Notes: generated by a model not told the origin, from the letters alone. A stretch of 64,000 bases of DNA from Priestia iocasae (GCF_016909075.1 NZ_JAFBFC010000002.1:248001-312000), one strand, 5' to 3'; counted from the stretch's first letter, positions 34,826 through 44,091 are shown. Numbers and translations: made by a program.

Positions 34826-34854
34826 AAAAAACATGCCCTTATTCTTAGGACATG
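34826..34854 (-). terminator. Terminator-like hairpin in the leader of the polysaccharide operon
   Basis: On the minus strand CATGTCCT pairs with AGGGCATG (one G-T pair) around a seven-base loop and is followed by TTTTTT. It lies upstream of the first gene, so it may act as an attenuator. Confidence 0.6.
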
Positions 34855-35030
34855 AATCTATTTTACTGAAAAACCAAGCCAGTGTAACGATACTTTTTCA
34901 TATATATTTGGCAAAACATAACTATAATTATAATTATTGTACAATTAACATAGTTAAAAGAAAATAAGTACTTTGTTTACATGTTAAAAGCCCTAGTTCT
35001 CTTCACACCTTCACAGCTATCTCCACTCAT

Positions 35031-35074
35031 AAAAAAAACTCACTAGCTCCATAAGTAAGCGAATGAGTTTTTTT
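35031..35074 (-). terminator. Terminator of the Ter biosynthetic operon
   Basis: On the minus strand AAACTCA pairs with TGAGTTT, with inner GCT/AGC pairs, followed by eight T residues, just after the telA stop. Confidence 0.85.
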
Positions 35075-35079
35075 ATGAA

Positions 35080-36159
35080 TTAAGCAGATTTTATTTGTTC
35101 TTGAAGCTGAAGAATACGTTTTGTTCCATCTTCTCTTAAGCGTTTGTTCTCATCTTCAATTGCTTTTGTTTCTTCCATTCCTTTCATAATGATGCTCCAC
35201 GATTCTTCAAGCGTTTCAACCTTTACACTTGGAGCTCCTGCTAACTTCGCAATCTCAACGCTCTGACTTGAGATGTTTTGGGCATTACGTAAAATCATTT
35301 CATTTGTACGGCGATCTAGCTCACTCAATGAATCTGCTACAAGCTTTTGACGTTTCGCTGCAACAGCTTGAATAATTCCATTTTTAAAAATAGGAATTGT
35401 TGTAATGAAGGCTGAGTTAATTTTACCGATTAATTTCGTATTTCCACGCTGCAATAAGCGAATTTGAGGTGCTGTTTGAACGGCTACCATGCGTGCCATT
35501 TCCAAATCGTAAATTCGCTCTTCTAATGTTTGAATTCCGTTTTGCAATGTATCAAGATTCATGGATGCCATTTGATCACCGCTTGCTACACGCTGTTCTA
35601 GTGGCACCGCTTGCGCTTTTAATTCATCAACTTTGATCTGACCTGCCACAATGTAACGCTCAAGCTCCATATAATATTGAATGTTGTTTTGATACATTTC
35701 TTCTAGCATGCTTGAAGTGTGTACCATTTTATCTTTATAGCCTGAAATCTCTTGATGGATTTTATCGATATCTTTTCCAAGCGTTTGATACTTTTCAAAG
35801 ATTTTCTCGATTAGCTTTTCACCACGCTTAAATAGCTTACCTAAAAAGCCTTTCTTCTCTTCAAAATCATTTTTATCAAATTTATCCATTAACTTCCCAA
35901 GTTGTTGGAGCATTTTGCTTGAGTCATTCATTTCTGATGTACGCATCATAGATAAGATTCGATCCGAAAACTGAGAAATTTGAATCGCTGGTTCTTTTCC
36001 AAATTCTAATAATTCCATTTGATTACGGTAATCGACTTGCTGTGAAAGTTGCTGTACCGATGGATCTTGGCGTAATTGCACGCGCACATCATTCGCATGT
36101 TGCTCAGTTAATCCTTCTTCCTTTTGAAGTGTCGCTAATACCGTTTGATCAGTTGTCAT
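35080..36159 (-). CDS. yceH: TelA family protein (YceH)
   Basis: A 359-residue soluble, mostly alpha-helical coiled-coil protein of the TelA (toxic anion resistance) family. Typical blocks are GFLGKLFKRGEKLIEKIFEKY (quoted in part), a long central coiled coil, the QTAPQIRLLQRGNTKLIGKI motif and AKRQKLVADSL. TelA-type proteins accompany Ter systems and are linked to tellurite and cell-envelope stress; the mechanism is not known. It is the last gene of the operon, 20 bases after yceG, and AAAGGGTGAGGAG precedes the ATG. Confidence 0.92.
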   Translation of the reverse strand: MTTDQTVLATLQKEEGLTEQHANDVRVQLRQDPSVQQLSQQVDYRNQMELLEFGKEPAIQISQFSDRILSMMRTSEMNDSSKMLQQLGKLMDKFDKNDFEEKKGFLGKLFKRGEKLIEKIFEKYQTLGKDIDKIHQEISGYKDKMVHTSSMLEEMYQNNIQYYMELERYIVAGQIKVDELKAQAVPLEQRVASGDQMASMNLDTLQNGIQTLEERIYDLEMARMVAVQTAPQIRLLQRGNTKLIGKINSAFITTIPIFKNGIIQAVAAKRQKLVADSLSELDRRTNEMILRNAQNISSQSVEIAKLAGAPSVKVETLEESWSIIMKGMEETKAIEDENKRLREDGTKRILQLQEQIKSA

Positions 36160-36179
36160 TGACTCCTCACCCTTTATGA

Positions 36180-37775
36180 TTAAATTTTAATAGACCGAAA
36201 CACTCGTTTTAGTAATGATGGTTCTTTGTATTCTTGATTAAACACCATGTCATCTAGCCAATGTGTATCAAAGCAAGACGAATCGATATATTGTTCAAGA
36301 TCGTTATGACCTGGTGGATTGTACACGATTATGTCCATTCCAAATTCATTTAATAACAACAGAAGTGCAGCATCTGAACGAGAGAGTGCGCCGTTTATTT
36401 CGTTATTGTATAACACAACCTTTGGAATCTCTTGCGCATAATCAAATGTTTGCATCACATTTAAAAATGTTTTGGGCATGTTGGCTACTTGCGTAAAGAG
36501 ATAAAGCTGTACATCCTTTTCCGTTTCATTTCCAATCGGTAAAAGTTTTGGATTGCGACAAATAGACGCGATGGCAGAAGCAATTCCTCTTTGCATTCCT
36601 TCTGGTAAATGACCATATTGCCACCAGTTTCCCTTTATCATCTTTTCTACATCTAATTCACCTTTATGGTTCAATGCGTGTTGATAGTGAAATTGATAGT
36701 TTGTTTGAATGTGTTGAGTGAATGGAAAGTTTTGTACTGTAATGGCTTGATTTAATTCCGTTAGTTGATGAAGTCGATCCCAATATTCTTTTTTGTTACG
36801 TGATACACCCATTACTTTTGCAAAGATTGCAGGAATGTGCACAACACCTTGTTGCACCTTAAAATTGGGACGAATAAACGCTCGCTCTTTCGCTAATAAA
36901 AAGACTTCATCGTACGTTGTTTTTAGCGTCACGGATGAAGGAACATAATTTCGAAATTGCCAAGGTTTGTAAAGAGACGATCCTTCATGGTGAATCACTT
37001 CATCCATTTCTTTCGATGCTCGATATGCAACCGTTCCTCGTCGCTCTGGTTGTTCAATCGGAAATGGTGGAGCGGTCATCGTCATGGGATAACGAGTGAT
37101 TTCCGCCACGTCTTCTTGTTCATCCATGTCTGCAAACGAATCGGTTCCTTCTGGATGAAAAACAAGAACATCAAATCCAAGCATCATAAGATAATACAAG
37201 AAATACTGCTGACTTTTATTCATTTCACCGTACCATATCACACATGGAAGTTGTCGATCTAAATCAAATGATTGTAACCATGGATCAAGGTGATTCCATA
37301 TCCACTTTATCATGTCTAATAACACACGCCTAAAGTCAGCATGCGCCAACCCATGACGCGCTTCGAAGTGACGAAGTATGCTCATAAACGATTGACGAAT
37401 GTGTCGATGATATGTGCTGTTTGGATGAGAAGGAAGAAGTCGTTCACCATCTAAGAATGCAACAAATCGATTAATCGATAATCCGTTTTCTTTTTGATTA
37501 ATCATATGGATTTTCTGAATTGCTTGAAATCGCTCTGGTGTAATCGTCTTATCCAACTCTTCGCTTAGTACAACTACATGAGACTTCTTAGAAAGCTCAT
37601 ATAATTGCATAAGATAATCCGTTTCATCATGCGGCACACCAAGTATTCTTCCGGTTACTTGGGTAATGTGGTAATAATCTTCATTTTTTTCATAAGGCAT
37701 TCTTTCCGCAAAAGGCTTGTCTATGATTTGTATCCATTTATCAATTGGCGCTTTAGAAATTTGAATGGCTCTCAT
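36180..37775 (-). CDS. yceG: YceG family protein of the Ter biosynthetic module
   Basis: A 531-residue soluble protein corresponding to B. subtilis YceG, always found next to telA. Two related halves seem present: each ends with a strand pattern such as QYFLYYLMMLGFDVLVFHPEGTDSF (first half) and LLLLLNEFGMDIIVYNPPGHNDLE (second half), quoted in part. This suggests an internal duplication of a domain with a nucleotide- or sugar-binding-like fold. Catalytic role unknown. AGAGGGGG precedes the ATG. It lies 27 bases after the HAD phosphatase gene. Confidence 0.85.
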   Translation of the reverse strand: MRAIQISKAPIDKWIQIIDKPFAERMPYEKNEDYYHITQVTGRILGVPHDETDYLMQLYELSKKSHVVVLSEELDKTITPERFQAIQKIHMINQKENGLSINRFVAFLDGERLLPSHPNSTYHRHIRQSFMSILRHFEARHGLAHADFRRVLLDMIKWIWNHLDPWLQSFDLDRQLPCVIWYGEMNKSQQYFLYYLMMLGFDVLVFHPEGTDSFADMDEQEDVAEITRYPMTMTAPPFPIEQPERRGTVAYRASKEMDEVIHHEGSSLYKPWQFRNYVPSSVTLKTTYDEVFLLAKERAFIRPNFKVQQGVVHIPAIFAKVMGVSRNKKEYWDRLHQLTELNQAITVQNFPFTQHIQTNYQFHYQHALNHKGELDVEKMIKGNWWQYGHLPEGMQRGIASAIASICRNPKLLPIGNETEKDVQLYLFTQVANMPKTFLNVMQTFDYAQEIPKVVLYNNEINGALSRSDAALLLLLNEFGMDIIVYNPPGHNDLEQYIDSSCFDTHWLDDMVFNQEYKEPSLLKRVFRSIKI

Positions 37776-37802
37776 CTTTTTACCCCCTCTTTCTGTGAGA
37801 AC

Positions 37803-38606
37803 CTAAAGTTGTACCTCTGTAGATAAGGCATGTTCGACTCTTTGCAACATTTCTTCAGCTGCTTCAATGTTCATCGTTGTTGTAAATGTCACGTCGTAAT
37901 CCATTTTTGCTAACTCGCCATGAATCGGCGCAATCCCAAAGTCAGCGTGTAGAATCATCTCCACATCAAGCTCTGAATCACCTGCCGCACAAATTCTATC
38001 AATCCCTAGCTTTTCTTTTAAAAACGAAACCGCACTCCATTTTGAGATAGCCGTTGGAATACAATAGATTTTGCGTCCGTGTGCATACACACGCCATCCT
38101 CCTGGCTGAAAATAATCACGTAGTGTTTGAAGGTGTTCATCTGTAAATGATTCTCTATGTACAACTAAATACAAAAATGTTTGATCTGCTTCATTTACAG
38201 ACTTGACCCACTCATACTTTTCATACGTTTGAAGCCATTCATAAGTTTCATGAAAGGATAAAGAAAGATTTCTCATTCGCTCTTTTATGATGTTTGTCCA
38301 CTCTGAAAGTGGTTCTCCATCTTTTAAAATAACGGCACCATTTGTCGTGATCGCATATTCTGGATTAAACCTCTCTGAGAAAATAGAAATCCGTTTATAT
38401 TGTTCAGTTGTTCTCGTTGTAACAGGAATGAACATCGTATCGTTTAGTAAGTTTGTTAATTGTGTAATAGCCTTTTTGGTCATGTAGCTAACTTCACGAC
38501 CATTTAACGTTTCAACAAGTTCAATGCTCGCCTCATCGATTTCCTCTGTAATAAGACGTCTTGAATAAATAAGCGTACGATCTAAGTCACTCGCAAAAGC
38601 TCTCAT
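37803..38606 (-). CDS. HAD-superfamily phosphatase of the Ter module
   Basis: A 267-residue haloacid-dehalogenase type phosphatase. Motif I is ASDLDRTLIYS at 5-15 with the nucleophile Asp8. Motif II is PVTTRTTEQYKR. Motif III/IV is KWSAVSFLKEKLG...AAGDSELDVEMI with the metal-binding aspartates near 214-218. The cap is of the Cof type. In the Ter biosynthetic module this enzyme is predicted to remove phosphate from a nucleotide-like intermediate. The start overlaps the StiP stop by four bases (ATGA). Confidence 0.88.
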   Translation of the reverse strand: MRAFASDLDRTLIYSRRLITEEIDEASIELVETLNGREVSYMTKKAITQLTNLLNDTMFIPVTTRTTEQYKRISIFSERFNPEYAITTNGAVILKDGEPLSEWTNIIKERMRNLSLSFHETYEWLQTYEKYEWVKSVNEADQTFLYLVVHRESFTDEHLQTLRDYFQPGGWRVYAHGRKIYCIPTAISKWSAVSFLKEKLGIDRICAAGDSELDVEMILHADFGIAPIHGELAKMDYDVTFTTTMNIEAAEEMLQRVEHALSTEVQL

Positions 38607-39715
38607 TTATCTTCCCCCATTGGCTGAATTAACCCACAGCATGAATAAGGCATATGCTCATACACCTCTATCGGAACGCCACGTTCTTTTGCTAATAAAT
38701 AAATATGCTGTAAATGTTCACTATCCTTTTCCTTCACAAGAATCTTCCAGGGTACACGACGTAGGAGTACACGTGTTGTTTCTCCTACACCAGGCTTAAT
38801 AAAATGATAGCTTTCAATCTGAAAATCGTGCTGAATCCGCTCAACTCCAGCTAACCCTGACCAATCTGGCTTTGTATAGCGCTCTTTTTGAAGCGCTAAT
38901 TCCGTCGGTACATTTTGTGCTATCTGTTCAAATTGTGTAGCAATGCTATCAATATAAAAATTGGACATATCCTCTGACTCTAGCTCTTTATAATACTTGG
39001 CTCCATGAAAATCCGATTCACTAACGTAACGACGATTTAATACGGTACGACTTACAAGCCCACTTACCGTTGAGTTTAAACAAGCACTTGGTATTAAGAA
39101 ATCTTCTCTTGTTCCATAAAGGGAGGAACAAAAGCCTGGATCCGCTACTACCGCTAACTCATCATCTAGCTGTATGCCATACTTTTCATAAAATTGAGAG
39201 CACGACTTTGTTAACTCTTTTGTAATGGCTCCTTTTCCCGTCCATCCATCTACAAACTGTACATCTGCTCCTTCATGTTGTTGCAAGATGTAGCGAATCG
39301 CATTCTCATCAATCCCTCTCCCACGAATAATGGAAATGCTATAATGAGGCACGTTTATGTCATATTTGAATGCTAAATAACGCTTGATTAAAATACCAAT
39401 GGGTGTTCCTGCTCTGGCTAAAGAAACTAAAACAATCTCTTTACCCTTTTGTTCGTAAATTTGCTCTGCTACGAGGGCAACAGCCATTGCCACTTTTTGT
39501 TTATAGATGTCTAGCGACTCGTGAAACAAAGTTAAATAGTGAGGCGAAGGCTTGTATTCAATTGGAAGCATCTCCGAATAGTGAACACCTGACTGAATTG
39601 CTTTTTCACGCTCGCTCGTATCTTTCTCAATCGTAATGCTTGATAAATCTTTTAATAGAAATATAACGTCTTGTTCGGAATAGCTTCCCATCTTTGACAT
39701 CAGGTTAAGCTCCAT
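38603..39715 (-). CDS. StiP family PRTase-like protein with C-terminal PELOTA domain
   Basis: A 370-residue protein. The N-terminal domain is phosphoribosyltransferase-like, with LVSLARAGTPIGILIKRYL near 96 and FVDGWTGKGAITKEL near 153 in the position of the PRPP loop. The C-terminal ~70 residues (LLRRVPWKILVKEKD and following) match the PELOTA RNA-binding-like domain of this family. The automatic family name is 'cysteine protease StiP', but the PRTase reading fits the gene neighbourhood better. GGGAGGGAAGG lies before the ATG, inside the end of the upstream gene, which it overlaps by 11 bases. Confidence 0.82.
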   Translation of the reverse strand: MELNLMSKMGSYSEQDVIFLLKDLSSITIEKDTSEREKAIQSGVHYSEMLPIEYKPSPHYLTLFHESLDIYKQKVAMAVALVAEQIYEQKGKEIVLVSLARAGTPIGILIKRYLAFKYDINVPHYSISIIRGRGIDENAIRYILQQHEGADVQFVDGWTGKGAITKELTKSCSQFYEKYGIQLDDELAVVADPGFCSSLYGTREDFLIPSACLNSTVSGLVSRTVLNRRYVSESDFHGAKYYKELESEDMSNFYIDSIATQFEQIAQNVPTELALQKERYTKPDWSGLAGVERIQHDFQIESYHFIKPGVGETTRVLLRRVPWKILVKEKDSEHLQHIYLLAKERGVPIEVYEHMPYSCCGLIQPMGEDK

Positions 39716-41075
39716 GATTACCTTCCCTCCCTTGACTCATACATACAACATGCAGATGACTCGTATAGCTTGCTAATTGCTCAAGTAACGGTTGAATCCG
39801 CTTCTTGTCTATTGGTTGTTCAAACATCACAAAAATGTCATCATAATCTCTTAAGTTATAAAGATAGTTTGAAACATGCTCTCCATGTGTACTCGGAAAT
39901 TCAATCCGATCATGAATCGCATAATCATCTTTTTGAATAGGGTAAATCGGACTTCTCGTTGTCGAATGATACATCACACCTTCACCCATATGAGCTGCAA
40001 CCTTCATTGGAATATACATAAATTCACCTGTGCCTAGGACAAGCGTCTTTTTACCTTTTCGATTTACCATCAGCTCTTGCCCCGCTCGCTCACATGCTAT
40101 TTCTACTTGGTGTTGTTCATGACTACTTAACCCAAAGCGTCCCGTTCCCTTTATGTAAGGTAATTGATCAGCTGACTGATAGGTTGTATGTTCAAAATGA
40201 ATGCTCATGTTATGTCTATCAATCTGTAAATCATGACTAGGGCGATCCTCTTTTTCTAACGGTTTAAGGTTGGCATTGTTTCCTGTTACGCGTATCTCAC
40301 CTTTTAATAACGCAATTGTATGAATGGTAATGTCTAATTCTTGCTCAAGCTGTCGGAAGGTCTGCTCGTTTGCTTCGTTTCGCCAATCTAGTAAAGAAAC
40401 AACAGTATATTCCTTTTTAGGGAACTGAGCATGAATGGCTCTGATTATATTCAGTGCTGTTTTTCCTGTCGTAATTTCGTCATCAACAAGGACAATATGT
40501 TCATGCTGATTAAATAACTCTTTTTCAATAAAACAAAGCTGGTCCGTCGCATGTGAATGTTCTTCTTTAAACTCTAATGCCTCCGCTGTTCCTTTTACTT
40601 GTTCTCGAGTAGTATGAACATAATGGCCATTCGTAAAGCGCTCAAACATTGCCTGCCCTAATGCAGTCGCTGTTTCAGCAAAGCCAATAAACAAACAATC
40701 CTCAGGTAAAGACAGTTTCTCTTTTGAAAGAGCCGATACAGCCTTATTTACCCCTTCCATCTCTCCACTCTTTAATGCAGCTGCCACACAACTCTCAAAT
40801 TCTGCTACGTTTCCTGTCCGAGCTTCATAGAATGCGCTCGCTAGCAATGCAGAAGCAAAGCCTGGAACGACCGGACGAATGGCTAGATGCTTTCCTAGTA
40901 CACTGCTTACAAATAAAAAGCTTCGTTTTTTATTCATTCGTGCAGCCATATTAAAAAGATGCTGCGGCTCTAGTTCATGTAAACGTTTATGAATTGTAAC
41001 ATCAACTTGTAGATTATCTAGCACGTTATACGTATATTTCTTTTGCAAGTAAGTCTTCATAGCTGTTGTTCTCAT
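39705..41075 (-). CDS. Phosphoribosyltransferase with TRSP domain
   Basis: A 456-residue two-domain protein. The first ~250 residues are an orotate-PRTase-like domain with the PRPP loop HIVLVDDEITTGKTALNII near 195-215. The C-terminal half is a TRSP domain, with TRSPIYPI that gives the domain its name near 373. Predicted to join a base-like group to ribose-phosphate in the Ter nucleoside-like metabolite pathway. The start at 41075 overlaps the CitE-like gene by 50 bases; an ATG at 41060 is possible, but GGGGTG sits closer to the first. Confidence 0.85.
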   Translation of the reverse strand: MRTTAMKTYLQKKYTYNVLDNLQVDVTIHKRLHELEPQHLFNMAARMNKKRSFLFVSSVLGKHLAIRPVVPGFASALLASAFYEARTGNVAEFESCVAAALKSGEMEGVNKAVSALSKEKLSLPEDCLFIGFAETATALGQAMFERFTNGHYVHTTREQVKGTAEALEFKEEHSHATDQLCFIEKELFNQHEHIVLVDDEITTGKTALNIIRAIHAQFPKKEYTVVSLLDWRNEANEQTFRQLEQELDITIHTIALLKGEIRVTGNNANLKPLEKEDRPSHDLQIDRHNMSIHFEHTTYQSADQLPYIKGTGRFGLSSHEQHQVEIACERAGQELMVNRKGKKTLVLGTGEFMYIPMKVAAHMGEGVMYHSTTRSPIYPIQKDDYAIHDRIEFPSTHGEHVSNYLYNLRDYDDIFVMFEQPIDKKRIQPLLEQLASYTSHLHVVCMSQGREGNHGA

Positions 41076-42141
41076 GAAACACCCCGTAAATCTTTGACTT
41101 TAATATCGTTTTTTTGGCCCACTTGTCATGCGGCTTCACTTCATTCATCTTGTTACCATATTCACTTTTAATAACACCTATTTCGTTTGAACCTTTGTTT
41201 AAAATAGCTAATGCATCTAAATAGTCTTCTTTTGATACAACATTTAACGCTTGTACGAGTCGCATTTGAGATGGGTGAATCACCGTTTTTCCATGCAGCC
41301 CATTCACTAAGTCTAGTAAAGTCTCTTTTTTTAGTCCCTCTTCATATAAGGTCGTTTGAAGAGACAATGAGTTTGATGATTGAAAATACTCCCATACGGG
41401 TCCTGATACAACATAGTCTCTTCCAAAGAAATTAACGATGTCAGAAATCACATCTCTCATCATGGATATGTCATAAATGGTTGTTGAAGCAGTCCTGCGA
41501 ATGCCATACAAACCACAAAAGTCCGTTGCTCCAAGCCGAATATTTAAGATTAAGTCCTTATCGTTTTGTAGGCATGTCGCTAGTTGTTCAAATGTTGAGA
41601 GGCGACGCTCTTTATACATCACATCCTCTGTTTCTAATACAGGCATGCCATATAAAATCGTCTCAGCCTCCGTTGCTACTTGCTTTGTATAAGCTAAATA
41701 GGCACGTGCATTCATAGGTGTGAACTTTGGAAAAACGAAGCCTGTAATGACTTGTATCGAAGAGCCTACCAATTGATACAATTTTCTAATTTGTTCAGGC
41801 GTTCTTACACGTATAAAGATAAGAGGTAAAGATTCTTGTGAACATTGCATCATGTTCACCGCTTCAGATAAATGATGAAGATGTTCTGCTAATTGCTTTT
41901 CACCTTTCTCTACTTCATCATCTCCAATGGCATCTTCTAGGCAAATCACCATTGAAACAAGCTCGCGGTATTTATTTGTTAAAATGACGTCAGCAATATC
42001 TGTTCGTGTCGCTGGCATATACAAAGTAGCACCTAAGCTATATGATAGTACTTCCTTTGAAGAGAATTTTGAAAATGGTTGAGGTGGCATGTGAAAAATG
42101 CCTTTTTGCTGAAATTCAGTTAAATAAGAAAAGTAATTCAT
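41026..42141 (-). CDS. CitE-like HpcH/HpaI aldolase of the Ter module
   Basis: A 371-residue TIM-barrel protein of the citrate lyase beta/HpcH aldolase superfamily. It has a basic-to-acidic active-site pattern: YMPATRTDI near 45, VICLEDAIGDDEV with metal-binding acids, IFIRVRTPEQ, LETEDVM, LNIRLGATDFCGLYG, and GLHGKTVIHPSQM late. It is the first gene of the biosynthetic operon. The ATG at 42141 is preferred over the GTG at 42150 because AAAGG is ten bases before the ATG and abuts the GTG. In the Ter module this family is predicted to supply or break a carbon-carbon bond in the metabolite. Confidence 0.85.
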   Translation of the reverse strand: MNYFSYLTEFQQKGIFHMPPQPFSKFSSKEVLSYSLGATLYMPATRTDIADVILTNKYRELVSMVICLEDAIGDDEVEKGEKQLAEHLHHLSEAVNMMQCSQESLPLIFIRVRTPEQIRKLYQLVGSSIQVITGFVFPKFTPMNARAYLAYTKQVATEAETILYGMPVLETEDVMYKERRLSTFEQLATCLQNDKDLILNIRLGATDFCGLYGIRRTASTTIYDISMMRDVISDIVNFFGRDYVVSGPVWEYFQSSNSLSLQTTLYEEGLKKETLLDLVNGLHGKTVIHPSQMRLVQALNVVSKEDYLDALAILNKGSNEIGVIKSEYGNKMNEVKPHDKWAKKTILKSKIYGVFHENNSYEDLLAKEIYV

Positions 42142-42360
42142 CTTGTTCACACCTTTACTTAAAAGCGAGGTATCAATTTACCTCCCATAATAAAATAAAA
42201 TTTGTCTATCCATTTATGTAGAGAACCTGACAGGACAGAAGAAGAAGAGTCATGTCAAATGTTTGAAAGCTAAGCGTATAACCTTTAAGAGAGCTTCTAA
42301 AAAAAGCTGAATACCCATGTGCAAAGCTCTCCCTTTATGCAAGTGATACACAAAGAGTCT

Positions 42361-42408
42361 TATAGATAAAAAAGAGCTGTTTTTACCTTCAGCTCTTTTT
42401 TATCTATA
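42361..42408 (-). terminator. Strong terminator between terC and the biosynthetic genes
   Basis: A perfect 19-base stem (TATAGATAAAAAAGAGCTG and its complement) around a ten-base loop. It splits the Ter locus into two transcription units unless read through. Confidence 0.9.
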
Positions 42409-42424
42409 CGAGTCCAACTTTTAA

Positions 42425-42456
42425 TTGAAGGAGTTAGTGATATCAAACTCCTTCAA
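42425..42456 (-). terminator. First of two tandem hairpins after terC
   Basis: Perfect 11-base stem TTGAAGGAGTT / AACTCCTTCAA; followed on the minus strand by TTAAAAG rather than a clean T run. Confidence 0.6.
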
Positions 42457-42470
42457 TGATGTATTTCCTC

Positions 42471-43250
42471 TTATTTATCTTTCGTTGCTGCTGCTTCCTG
42501 TGCTGCTTTTTTATTGTTTAAATGATGAACAATAAATGTAATCGCAAATGCAGCAATAATGATGATGAAGAAAATAGTGTGTGATACGTGGAATCCAAAC
42601 ACACTTCCTAACATTTTCGCTGCGATAATTCCGATTAGAATGAACGCAGTTGTTTCTAACTCAGGAATGCGATCAATGAGTCGTAAGAAGACTTTAGCCA
42701 CTGTACGCATCATTAGAATTCCAAGCATACCACCGATTAAAAGAATCCAAATCTCTTCTGATACTGCAAATGCTGCTAGAATACTATCAACAGAGAATGC
42801 AATGTCCATCATCTCTACCATAATAACCGTACCCCAGAACATTCCGAACGTGCGAATAAGGAAGCCATCTTTTTTAATACCTTCTGCTTCCGCTTCTTCA
42901 CTTTCTGCCTGCTTAGATTTGAAGTGGCTGTACACAAGCCATGCTAGATAAAGTGCACCTATTAACTTGATCCACCAAAACTTAATTAAATAAACACCTA
43001 GTCCAATGAATAAGAAACGGAAGAAATAAGCACCAATAAGTCCATATGTTAATGCCTTTTTGCGCTGTTCAGGTGGTAAATGCTTCACCATTACCGCTAA
43101 TACAAGTGCATTATCTGCTGATAACAAACCTTCTAAAACTACTAATGTACCAATCAGTCCCCAAGAAACTGGATCTGTTAGTACTTCGCCCCACATTTCC
43201 CAGTTAAAGAACTGAGCATATGTGTGCAACATTTGATTAATGATTTCCAT
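42471..43250 (-). CDS. yceF: TerC family membrane protein (YceF)
   Basis: A 259-residue integral membrane protein with about seven helices. The TerC hallmarks are LEGLLSADNALVLAVMVKHLP near 40 and VEMMDIAFSVDSILAAFAVS near 150, where the acidic residues inside helices (SADNA, DIAFSVDS) are thought to bind metal. TerC proteins have been linked to manganese efflux and to metal loading of exported enzymes. It lies downstream of the five terD genes with a hairpin between, and is followed by two terminator-like hairpins. GGAGGAAAAC precedes the ATG. Confidence 0.92.
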   Translation of the reverse strand: MEIINQMLHTYAQFFNWEMWGEVLTDPVSWGLIGTLVVLEGLLSADNALVLAVMVKHLPPEQRKKALTYGLIGAYFFRFLFIGLGVYLIKFWWIKLIGALYLAWLVYSHFKSKQAESEEAEAEGIKKDGFLIRTFGMFWGTVIMVEMMDIAFSVDSILAAFAVSEEIWILLIGGMLGILMMRTVAKVFLRLIDRIPELETTAFILIGIIAAKMLGSVFGFHVSHTIFFIIIIAAFAITFIVHHLNNKKAAQEAAATKDK

Positions 43251-43375
43251 CTTTGTTTTCCTCCTACATGCCTACACATGTAAATCTTTCAATAAAAGCT
43301 GATTTTAATCTTATTTAATTTTCATGATATGTTTGTCCATCTCATTGCTACTGAACAAAGTGGCTTTCATGAGGC

Positions 43376-43419
43376 AGACAGTGAGGTTCATCGACTTCAC
43401 CGATAAAACCTCACCTGTC
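43376..43419 (-). other. RNA hairpin between terD5 and terC, no T run
   Basis: On the minus strand GACAG-GTGAGGTT pairs with AACCTCAC-TGTC, with an inner ATCG/CGAT stem. No T tract follows, so it is more likely a processing or stability element than a terminator. Confidence 0.55.
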
Positions 43420-43474
43420 CCGCTCATTCATTAGAGCGTTGCATCTTCTACCCCATTTATCGTAATTATGAACC

Positions 43475-44053
43475 TTATACGTCTAAGCCATAAGCTCTTA
43501 CAAGTGATGCTAAGCCGCCTTGGTATCCTGAACCTACAGCAGCAAACTTCCACTCACCGTTATGACGATATAATTCACCAACAACGATTGCTGTTTCAAT
43601 AGAAAAGTCTTCTCCAAGGTCGTAGCGAATTAACTCTTCATTTGTAGAGCTATTGAATACACGTACATAGCTGTTTGATACTTGTCCAAAGTTTTGATTA
43701 CGTGCTTCACCATCATGAATCGTAATAACAAATGCTACTTTTTCAGTTGTTGCTGGCACGCTACTTAAGTCAAGGTCGATTTGCTCGTCATCTCCGCCAC
43801 CTTCACCTGTACGGTTATCACCTGTATACGTTACGCCACCGCTTGCATGTTGTGCATTGTTATAGAAAACAAAATCGGTTTCAGATACACATTTACCGTT
43901 TGCATCTAGTAAAAAAGCTGATGCGTCTAAATCAAAATCTTGTCCGCCATCATACTTATTTACATCCCAGCCTAATCCTACTGTTACTTTTGTTAATCCA
44001 GGATTCCCTTTTGTTAAATCAACTTTTTGACCTTTTGCTAATGAAATTGCCAT
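43475..44053 (-). CDS. TerD family stress protein, short form (fifth copy)
   Basis: A 192-residue TerD-domain protein. Family hallmarks in order are [52 protein letters not shown], the acidic loop [22 protein letters not shown] and [13 protein letters not shown]...[16 protein letters not shown] (parts quoted). The aspartates in DFDLDAS and the acidic loop form the calcium sites described for the family. One difference from its siblings is GEGGGDDEQ where the others have GEGDGDDEQ or GEGEGDDEQ, one acidic residue fewer. Very similar to the fourth-kb copy at 45465, pointing to recent duplication. Confidence 0.92.
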   Translation of the reverse strand: MAISLAKGQKVDLTKGNPGLTKVTVGLGWDVNKYDGGQDFDLDASAFLLDANGKCVSETDFVFYNNAQHASGGVTYTGDNRTGEGGGDDEQIDLDLSSVPATTEKVAFVITIHDGEARNQNFGQVSNSYVRVFNSSTNEELIRYDLGEDFSIETAIVVGELYRHNGEWKFAAVGSGYQGGLASLVRAYGLDV

Positions 44054-44091
44054 TATGTACCCTTCTTTCTGTTCAAATTAGATTTGTCAAA

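Noticed and set aside
34760-35030. c-di-GMP riboswitch in the leader of the cyclase operon
   Set aside because: The leader lacks GEMM aptamer motifs; only a simple terminator-like hairpin is visible.
42559-42951. 130-codon plus-strand frame opposite terC
   Set aside because: Antisense to TerC, which has full family motifs; no start signal.
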